Under the pieces are notes generated by a model. That model did not search any database, was not told the DNA's origin, and saw only the letters and a list, made by a program, of their open reading frames with translations. The translations under genes were made by a program, and so were the position numbers. Below, piece by piece: positions 1-5,522 of a stretch of 10,030 nt of DNA. Numbering within the stretch: the first letter of the stretch is position 1; each line of letters begins with the position of its first letter. Origin of the DNA: CAZJOD01 sp964547525 (GTDB taxonomy: Bacteria > Bacillota > Clostridia > JAAYHZ01); contig CAZJOD010000132.1 of the NCBI GenBank assembly GCA_964547525.1, forward strand, positions 1-10,030, in the 5' to 3' direction.

Positions 1-858
1 ACCTACTAACACAAATAACATTAATTCGGCCGCTACCCATATTTTCGAGAATTTGCCCGACAACCTTTTTGCTAAAACGTCATATTGCTTAAGAATTGTA
101 CCTCCTAAAGCTATAACGGCTAAAAGACCGGACATAGGCACATATGCCTTGATAGCGGTTTCCAGGGAAACGAGGAGAAAAGAAGTGCTTAATAAAATTA
201 AAATTTTTACAGTATCTCTCATATGTATTTTTTTAAATAATTTTACAAGTAAAAAGCCAAATAAAAAGCCTGTTAACAAACCGACAATTGCGGCAATAGG
301 AATTTTTATAAGGCTTAATGCATCAAAACTACCACTTGTATACATCCCAATAAACGATGTAAACAGAACAATTACATAGATATCGTCTACAGAAGCTCCC
401 GCTAAAATAAGCTGTGGTATGCTTTTTGATTTTCCGTATCCGCTCTCCATTAACTTTAACATTTTAGGCACAATAACCGCAGGGGAAACGGCTGCAAGAA
501 CAGTTCCCATGAGAGCAGCTTCAAGGTGCGATATATGAAAAATTATCGGAGCAAATATTACTATTGCGACAATTTCAAAAGTTGCCGGAATAAAGCAAAG
601 AAGTATAGCCGGGCGACCGACTTTTTTCAAATCATTTATATCCAATGCAAGGCCCGCCCTTGTAAGAATAATAATCAGAGCAATTTCTCTCAAGTCCGCT
701 GAAATATTTAATATCTCAGGTGCGATTAAGTTCAAAGCGTAAGGCCCCAATACAATCCCGGTTAGAAGCATACCGATTAGACCCGGTAGTTTTAACTTTT
801 GCATAACTCCACTTAATAAAAGACCACAAAGAACCATTAAAGCAAGACTAAAAAGCAT
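1..858 (-). CDS. Cation:proton antiporter (Na+/H+ exchanger family), 3' end cut by window edge
   Basis: Reading from the ATG at 858 to the window edge gives 286 codons with no stop. They encode a very hydrophobic protein with about nine visible membrane segments. The opening has the Na+/H+ exchanger family look: a hydrophobic helix, then KLKLPGLIGMLLTGIVLGP at about residues 21-39, a Gly/Pro-rich first segment. AAVSPAVIVP (122-131) fits the unwound fourth-helix region. GASVDD (154-159) supplies the paired aspartates expected at the ion site; the DD pair resembles CPA2/NapA-type antiporters rather than the ND of many CPA1 members. Family members usually have about 380-400 residues, so roughly 100 are missing off the left edge. 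An AAAGGAG site at 868-874 lies 9 bases from the start. The gene sits directly behind a fluoride riboswitch, so I infer that it is induced by fluoride, perhaps to restore ion or pH balance, or to move fluoride indirectly. The family call is firm; the transported ion is not known. Confidence 0.9.
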   Translation of the reverse strand, partial: MLFSLALMVLCGLLLSGVMQKLKLPGLIGMLLTGIVLGPYALNLIAPEILNISADLREIALIIILTRAGLALDINDLKKVGRPAILLCFIPATFEIVAIVIFAPIIFHISHLEAALMGTVLAAVSPAVIVPKMLKLMESGYGKSKSIPQLILAGASVDDIYVIVLFTSFIGMYTSGSFDALSLIKIPIAAIVGLLTGFLFGFLLVKLFKKIHMRDTVKILILLSTSFLLVSLETAIKAYVPMSGLLAVIALGGTILKQYDVLAKRLSGKFSKIWVAAELMLFVLVG

Positions 859-880
859 AAAAATTTTCTCCTTTGTGCAG

Positions 881-930
881 AAATGAAAAGCTGACACTCC
901 TGCAATATGATAATTACAGAAGTCATCAGC
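881..930 (-). terminator. Intrinsic terminator forming the fluoride riboswitch expression platform
   Basis: On the minus strand, GCTGATGACTTCTG (930-917) pairs with CAGGAGTGTCAGC (902-890), with one bulged A and some G-U pairs. The stem is followed by the T-rich stretch TTTTCATTT (889-881). The 5' arm reuses the aptamer's second-stem strand and its pseudoknot strand. Terminator and folded aptamer are therefore mutually exclusive. This is the layout of an ON switch: without fluoride the transcript stops here, and with fluoride it reads into the antiporter. Confidence 0.85.
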
Positions 931-978
931 TTAATAAGCGGTTTGGCATTAAAGCGCCGGGAGAACTTCATTCCCTTT
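917..978 (-). promoter_or_regulatory. Fluoride riboswitch aptamer (crcB motif)
   Basis: The minus-strand RNA matches the crcB/fluoride aptamer plan. The first hairpin at 975-959 reads GGGAATGAAGTTCTCCC, with GGGA/TCCC as the stem. The AACCGCTTATTAAGC segment then forms the GCTT/AAGC stem and is followed by the conserved TGATGACTTCT. The hallmark pseudoknot is present: GAAGT (969-965) pairs with ACTTC (923-919). An optional extra hairpin, GGCG/TGCC, lies between the two stems at 958-945. The transcript is predicted to start almost exactly at the 5' edge of the aptamer. In this riboswitch class, fluoride binding stabilises the pseudoknot and turns expression on. I worked this out by eye against the remembered consensus; a covariance-model search would settle it. 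Confidence 0.9.
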
Positions 979-984
979 ATTTTT

Positions 985-1012
985 ATTATATCATAATATT
1001 ATTATAACACAA
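985..1012 (-). promoter_or_regulatory. Promoter of the fluoride riboswitch / antiporter unit
   Basis: On the minus strand a perfect TATAAT (990-985) is preceded, after 16 bases, by TTGTGT (1012-1007), a weak -35. Initiation about 7 bases downstream would fall near 978, at the first base of the aptamer. The surrounding DNA is very AT-rich and holds a second TATAAT-like string, so the -10 is more certain than the -35. Confidence 0.6.
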
Positions 1013-1064
1013 TTTGATTTTTTAAAAGATTGAATTTGTTATATAAGTTTACTCACAATCCTTG

Positions 1065-1487
1065 CTATATTAAAAAGTACCCGACTATAGGTCCTGCAAA
1101 AATAGCTACATAAATAAATGTGATCCATGGCTGATAATTAATGTAGAATTCTTTATATGAAAGGCTCCATGGATGTTTAATTATCACCCATCCGAAAAGA
1201 TCAAATATGATACAAACTGCCGTCCATATTAAACCGGTAACAAAAGCTTCCGTTAGATCGGGCGAGTTTAAACCTTTCATATACAACCACCCGAATACAG
1301 AAAATAGAATTATGTTATATAACGGATGCCATGGCTTTGTTTTCTCATATCCCTCACCCATACCTTTATCGTCCATAGGACTCATCTTCAATACATAAAT
1401 GTTAAAAATCGTATGCAAAATACCAACAATAGTAACTAAAAAATAGCAAACCCAAAACCATAACATTGACATACCAAAATCCTGCAT
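1065..1487 (-). CDS. Small four-segment membrane protein of unknown function
   Basis: This 140-residue protein is almost entirely membrane-embedded. Hydrophobic segments lie at about residues 7-33, 55-72, 80-103 and 120-139. Two polar loops separate them: one at 35-54 (MSPMDDKGMGEGYEKTKPWH) and one at about 104-119 (HPWSLSYKEFYINYQPW). The Trp/Tyr-rich second loop and the acidic-to-basic first loop look like conserved features, but I do not recognise the family and assign no activity. The start is well supported: AGGAGG at 1493-1498 stands 5 bases from the ATG, with a promoter and inverted repeat just upstream. It follows the broken ABC-F gene after about 100 bases and seems to be a separate transcription unit. 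No clear terminator separates it from the riboswitch-antiporter unit, so some read-through is possible. The gene looks intact. Confidence 0.8.
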   Translation of the reverse strand: MQDFGMSMLWFWVCYFLVTIVGILHTIFNIYVLKMSPMDDKGMGEGYEKTKPWHPLYNIILFSVFGWLYMKGLNSPDLTEAFVTGLIWTAVCIIFDLFGWVIIKHPWSLSYKEFYINYQPWITFIYVAIFAGPIVGYFLI

Positions 1488-1514
1488 ATCCGCCTCCTTT
1501 ATTACATTATGATC

Positions 1515-1532
1515 CGGTATGAAAACATACCG
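1515..1532 (-). promoter_or_regulatory. Perfect 18-base inverted repeat (candidate operator) downstream of a promoter
   Basis: CGGTATG and CATACCG form perfect 7-base arms around a 4-base AT spacer. The repeat begins about 10 bases downstream of the predicted transcription start and ends 16 bases before the ribosome binding site of the small membrane protein gene. No T-run follows on either strand, so it is not a standard terminator. Its position suits a repressor roadblock site. A 5'-UTR hairpin is the alternative. No regulator gene is in view. Confidence 0.55.
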
Positions 1533-1549
1533 ATAAATAATCTATTGCC

Positions 1550-1578
1550 ATAATACCATTGTTTTATCACCACATCAA
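1550..1578 (-). promoter_or_regulatory. Promoter of the small membrane protein gene
   Basis: On the minus strand TTGATG (1578-1573) and TATTAT (1555-1550) are separated by exactly 17 bases. This is the best-spaced -35/-10 pair in the window. Transcription would begin near 1543, about 55 bases before the start codon. Confidence 0.7.
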
Positions 1579-1589
1579 CTAATACGAGT

Positions 1590-3118
1590 TCAATCGGTAT
1601 TTATAAATTCATGACATAATATAAGCCCGTTTTCCGTAAGCCGATATACTCTATCACACACCTCACTAAGGTATTTCCTGTCGTGGGAAACGCTAATTAC
1701 AGTGCCGGTAAAGCTTTTCAACGATTTTCTTACAACAGGACCGGAGAGCGGACTAAAGTTTCGTGTGGGCTCATCAAGTAAAAGCACATTGGCATTACGA
1801 AGAACCATATCCAAAAACAAGATCTTTGCTTTTTGTCCGCCACTTAACGCTCCGATTTTTCCGGTCATCTCTTCATGAGTAAAACGCATACCACCCATAT
1901 ATGTTCGGGCACGGGTAATATCTTCTTTCATATAACTGTCTGCAAGGTATTGAACAGGAGTTTTGTTGTAATCCAGCTTTTCAGCATAATTCTGTGGATA
2001 TAGCAAACCGTAATATCACTTCTTTCTTTGAGTTCTTCCCATAAAACCACCAGCAATGTTGATTTACCGACACCGTTTTTGCCAATTATACCAATATGCT
2101 CGTTACCGGCAACAAAAAGTCGAATATTTTTTGATAAGATTTTATCGCCTACGCTCAACCGGGTAAGAGTAAAATCCAGTATGACCTTTCCATTGGGAAC
2201 AGCAATATTATCACTGAATTTTGCTATAATAGCCGATTCTACTTCGGGAAAATCGAGAAATTCGTCCGTTTCACGTTCATACCGTTTTTTCTGCGATAAA
2301 ACCGATTTCATCTTCTTTTTTAGAAGTCTTGCACCACCCGGATTCTGACGTGTTATTACTTTCTGTTCATGATCAACTCGATCATATATCCGCTGCCATC
2401 TTTGCATTTGCTTATCGTAGTCGTCACGCTGCTTTTTCGCCACCTGAGCCTGTTTATTGAATGCTTGGTTCCGCATTGACAGATAATCTGTATAGGTTGC
2501 ATGTGTCACAGTGATGCGGGGTTTACTCTTACAAATAAGCTGCTCCATATGAATAATAACATTTGCAGTGTTTTCAATCAACATTTCATCATGAGATACA
2601 AACAAAACCGGCAGTTTTGTATTGCTTATAAAGTGTTCGAGCCGCTCAAGTGTTTCTATATCCAAATCATTAGTAGGTTCGTCAAGTAAAAGGATATCGG
2701 GGTCATCCATCAAGATTTTCGCAAGTTGAATCTTAACTTTTTCACCACCTGATAATGTTTTGATTTTTCGTTCGGATTCAAAAAATTCTAAAGATAAACC
2801 TAAGTCTGAAAGAATGATAATATGAGCTAAGACATTCGATCCTTGAAAATATTCATTAAGAGATAAGTCCAAATAACGATCATCCATCATCTGTGGCAGG
2901 TAAGCAAGTCGTCCTTTTTTAATAATCGAACCACTGAATTCGCAATAGTTACCAATTAATTTTTCATCATAAATATATTTTAAAAGAGTTGATTTTCCGT
3001 TTCCTTCTTCACCGATAATTACCACTTTTTCTGCCTTATTCAATGTAAAGCTGAAATTCTCAACAATATGTCTGCCATCTTGTAATAGATTTATACTAAT
3101 ATTCTTTAACTGTAGCAT
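1590..3118 (-). pseudogene. ABC-F family ATPase (ribosome-associated type), frameshifted in the second cassette
   Basis: This is a soluble protein with two ATPase cassettes and no membrane segments, the ABC-F layout. ABC-F proteins act on the ribosome, either in translation control or by freeing it from antibiotics. Cassette 1 has Walker A GEEGNGKS (36-43), signature LSGGE (122-126), Walker B LLLDEPTND (143-151) and SHDE (175-178). A charged helical linker spans about 200-300, rich in KKQ, QRW and LLKKKM. Cassette 2 has Walker A GKNGVGKS (346-353). After codon 373 the frame breaks: the expected PQNY segment continues one frame over, as if one base were missing near 1997/1998. The rest (to 1590) carries LSGGQ, LLLDEPTRNFSPLS and SVSHDRKY. 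The mended product would have about 509 residues, normal for the family. The start has AGGAGG 9 bases upstream. As written, the product stops after 396 residues and lacks the second signature. The cause may be real decay, a sequencing slip or, less likely, programmed shifting. The exact subfamily, and whether it gives resistance, is uncertain. Confidence 0.88.
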
Positions 3119-3436
3119 TGTACAAAACCTCCTAAATATAACTAAACTCCATTTTTAGTCATAAATCTTTGTTATCGAAAAATAGAGTCACATATTGCTA
3201 TTTATAGAAGGTCAAAATAAAAATACCGATATATATCTATAACGCAAACAATGATGTACCGTACAATGACCGATCTTTTATACGGATAAATAATCCAAAT
3301 TTCGACAACTAAACAAGTCCGATACATCGGACTACCGATTTATTATCTGCTAAACTTGAATTATTCTTAGATCATTTCTACACCTCATTTTATATTCCTT
3401 AAACTTGCATTCGGTATTTTAATACTATTTATTATA
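3119..3436 (-). promoter_or_regulatory. ABC-F promoter and ~300-base structured leader (candidate attenuator)
   Basis: An extended -10 (TGATATAAT; TATAAT at 3436-3431) would start transcription near 3424, giving about 305 bases of leader. Within it are two mini-ORFs and two mutually exclusive hairpins. In one, AGTCCGA/TCGGACT (3333-3316) has 7 pairs and a 4-base loop. In the other, ATCGG/CCGAT lies at 3339-3326. A long-range perfect 10-base complement joins 3420-3411 (AAAATACCGA) to 3229-3220 (TCGGTATTTT), and T-rich sequence follows the second strand. A TGTAC/GTACA dyad sits at 3265-3255. Competing pairings plus mini-ORFs suggest transcription attenuation. The gene's own AGGAGG is at 3128-3133. 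No classic riboswitch or T-box core was recognised. Confidence 0.5.
3350..3388 (-). CDS. Possible 12-residue leader peptide upstream of the ABC-F gene
   Basis: ATG at 3388 opens a 12-codon ORF, MRCRNDLRIIQV, ending in TAG. AAGGAA at 3395-3400 lies 6 bases upstream. It starts some 35 bases into the predicted leader and ends shortly before the alternative hairpins. Short leader ORFs upstream of ribosome-protection and rRNA-methylase genes are known to sense antibiotics through ribosome stalling. The R-x-R at residues 2-4 resembles the basic-x-basic stalling motif of macrolide-sensing leaders. A second mini-ORF (ATG ATC TAA, start 3375) overlaps it in another frame and has its own GAGGTG site at 3381-3386, 5 bases away. 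Which of the two is translated, if either, cannot be told from sequence. Confidence 0.35.
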   Translation of the reverse strand: MRCRNDLRIIQV

Positions 3437-3578
3437 TCACAATCTTTATAAAATAAAATTTTATACCCACTCATTTCTATTAATTTAGCCAAAAACAGCT
3501 ATAAGTCTCCACCTCTTACCTTAGATGTCTCAAGAAATAAGTTAATACGAATCAGAAATCACATAATCTAAATTTATT

Positions 3579-3616
3579 GAATTTTTAAACCGGTTTAATA
3601 CACATAATAAAAATTC
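3579..3616 (-). repeat. Nested inverted repeat at the end of the exporter operon
   Basis: Outer 9-base arms at 3579-3587 and 3608-3616 are perfectly complementary. Inside them lies the 14-base palindrome TTAAACCGGTTTAA (3585-3598). The repeat overlaps the stop codon of the second exporter gene. It could act as a weak transcription end or protect the mRNA 3' end, but there is no T-run after it, so I do not call it a terminator. The stretch from there to about 3437 holds nothing else I can support. Confidence 0.4.
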
Positions 3617-5522
3617 ATCTGTCATACCACTTTGCTTGTGTAGAATACAATCTCGCATATTCACCGTTATTCGAAAGCAGCTCTTCATGAGAACCGTCTT
3701 CAACAATTTCACCGTCTTTGAAAACAACAACCCTGTCGGCAAGTGAAGCGATACTAATTCTATGTGTAACCATAATAACAGTCTTGCCTTCTGTCATCGC
3801 TATGTATTTTTTAAAAATTTCCGTTTCTGCAAGAGGATCTAAATTACTTGTAGGTTCATCAAGTATTACAAAATCACGATCTCTATAGTTGGCACGTGCA
3901 ATAGCGATTTTTTGCCATTGACCTCCGGATAATTCTGTTCCACCTATATCTTTACCAAGTAGTGCATCTTGTTTAGCCCCTTCAAATCCGGAAAATTCCA
4001 GAGCCGAATTGATTTTATTTTCATTACGCTCAATACTTACATCGCCGAAGAATACATTATCACCTATTGTAAACGTATTAAATTTAGCAGGTTCTTGAAA
4101 AACATAAGATAAGGAATTATATTTATCCGTATAGTCAATTTTTTTTATATTATCACCATTTATAAGTATTTCGCCGGTTGACGGCTCCAACATTCCTATT
4201 AATAGTTTTATGAAGGTTGTTTTACCTGCACCGTTCTCACCGACAAATGCCACCTTCTCACCTTTGTTTATCATAAAATTCACATTTTTGATTCTGTAAA
4301 CATCGGTCAAAGGGTAGCGATAACATATATTTTTAGTTTCCAACTTATTTATATTTATTGGTTTATTCTTTTTTACATGATCTTGCGAAAACTGTTCGTT
4401 TAAATCTATAAATTCAAAAAACTGTGCAGATTCGTTTTTCTTCGACAAGAAATTTGCAATTGAGCTAAACAGTTGAGATGTACTTGCCATAAGAGTTCCA
4501 TTCAATGCCAAAACCGCCCCCAAAGCACCAACCGATAATTTTCCCTGTGTCATTAATATGATTGCCAAAACGTTCGCCGCTACATTCGCTATATTTGATA
4601 CGAATCCACTCACTGTTCCGAGAATAAATATATTCAACCGGTTTTTCTTTTCTTTCACCAAATAATCATCTGCCAAGACTTTCCACTTGGTAAAAAAGAA
4701 ATCAAACAAATTTAAAACCTTCACTTCTTTAACTGAGTTGCCAAGTAGTACATCTTGATAATAATTAGCTTCACGTAAGATTTTTCCATTGTCACGTGTA
4801 AACTTAAAATTTAATTTGTTTCCCACATATGTTGTATAAAGCGTCGGGATAGGTGCGGCAAGAACTATTAAACATAAATACGGATTGAAAATGTAAAGAG
4901 AAGCGGCAACCATAACAACAGATATAATTTTAGCAATTATCACATACCCTTCAATTATAACTCCCCTTTGAAGAGAACTCCATTCACCTCCCATAGAATT
5001 AAAACTACGCTGTATAATGTCGTTAATTTTCGGTACTTCCATATAATCCGGATACAAATTTGATATTTTTTTAAATAGCTTAGCTTGAAACTTTTCTTGT
5101 AAACGATGATCTTGAACCTTGCTCAATCGTTCAATATCTTCTCCTCCGTATAAATAACGATTTATTATATTACTGATAAAGCTAATACCCCAATATATTA
5201 CCGCCAGTCCGACCAAAGACATTAATTGAAGTGTTGAAGTGTTTGCTTCACCGGAATAGTTATTGGCATTATCAATATATCTTCCCCATATAAAAGCTGT
5301 TACAGGTTGTAGTATGCTTAAAATTATAGCCAAGCTTAAAAAAATACCACACATTAATTTGGCAGATGAAAAAACATATCTGAAAAGTCTGGTTAAATAA
5401 GGTAACCCGGGAGGATTTTCTTTTAAAATATCTTTTTCAAAATCCGCAGTGTTATCATCGAATTTAATATTGTATACAATTTTTTTATCTTCCGATTTGT
5501 TCTTTATCTCTTTTTTAGACAT
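3615..5522 (-). CDS. ABC exporter half-transporter (TMD-NBD), second gene of a heterodimeric pair
   Basis: This 635-residue protein has a membrane domain followed by an ATPase domain, the type IV exporter layout. Six hydrophobic segments lie at about 50-75, 97-120, 188-210, 212-232, 298-323 and 328-355, after a charged N-terminal tail. The ATPase part shows Walker A GENGAGKT (428-435), Q-loop Gln476, signature LSGGQWQ (531-537), Walker B FVILDEP with the catalytic Glu at 556, and switch His587. The SGGQWQ signature occurs in NisT-like lantibiotic exporters, so a peptide or drug substrate is plausible but unproven. No N-terminal peptidase domain is present, so it is not a cleaving bacteriocin exporter. 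The start codon sits inside the upstream gene's end (8-base overlap, ATGTCTAA), with GGAGGT just before it, so translation is probably coupled. The gene is intact. The partner is inferred to be the protein encoded immediately upstream. Confidence 0.93.
   Translation of the reverse strand: MSKKEIKNKSEDKKIVYNIKFDDNTADFEKDILKENPPGLPYLTRLFRYVFSSAKLMCGIFLSLAIILSILQPVTAFIWGRYIDNANNYSGEANTSTLQLMSLVGLAVIYWGISFISNIINRYLYGGEDIERLSKVQDHRLQEKFQAKLFKKISNLYPDYMEVPKINDIIQRSFNSMGGEWSSLQRGVIIEGYVIIAKIISVVMVAASLYIFNPYLCLIVLAAPIPTLYTTYVGNKLNFKFTRDNGKILREANYYQDVLLGNSVKEVKVLNLFDFFFTKWKVLADDYLVKEKKNRLNIFILGTVSGFVSNIANVAANVLAIILMTQGKLSVGALGAVLALNGTLMASTSQLFSSIANFLSKKNESAQFFEFIDLNEQFSQDHVKKNKPININKLETKNICYRYPLTDVYRIKNVNFMINKGEKVAFVGENGAGKTTFIKLLIGMLEPSTGEILINGDNIKKIDYTDKYNSLSYVFQEPAKFNTFTIGDNVFFGDVSIERNENKINSALEFSGFEGAKQDALLGKDIGGTELSGGQWQKIAIARANYRDRDFVILDEPTSNLDPLAETEIFKKYIAMTEGKTVIMVTHRISIASLADRVVVFKDGEIVEDGSHEELLSNNGEYARLYSTQAKWYDR

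Noticed and set aside
53..379. Plus-strand ORF of 108 codons
   Set aside because: It is antisense to the antiporter gene, whose translation shows clear family features on the other strand, and the plus-strand product is low-complexity and lacks a ribosome binding site.
1021..1064. GATTG/CAATC hairpin with a following T-run after the small membrane protein gene
   Set aside because: Only five pairs with a loop of over 20 bases; too weak to call a terminator.
1594..3419. Nine-base direct repeat TCGGTATTT at 1594-1602 and 3411-3419 as a target-site duplication around the ABC-F unit
   Set aside because: The left copy lies within the last codons of the gene itself and no transposase or terminal inverted repeats are present, so chance or shared regulatory motif is more likely.
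3119..3424. T-box or known antibiotic-class riboswitch in the ABC-F leader
   Set aside because: No T-box consensus (AGGGTGG-type) or other core I know could be found; only hairpins and mini-ORFs are supported.
3376..3474. ORF of about 29 codons (MSGYKILFYKD...) spanning the ABC-F promoter
   Set aside because: It starts upstream of the predicted transcription start, has no ribosome binding site and overlaps the -10 box and the better-placed mini-ORF.
3542..3742. Minus-strand ORF of 66 codons running past the end of the exporter gene
   Set aside because: Most of it overlaps the conserved ATPase end of the exporter in another frame; no ribosome binding site or domain supports it.
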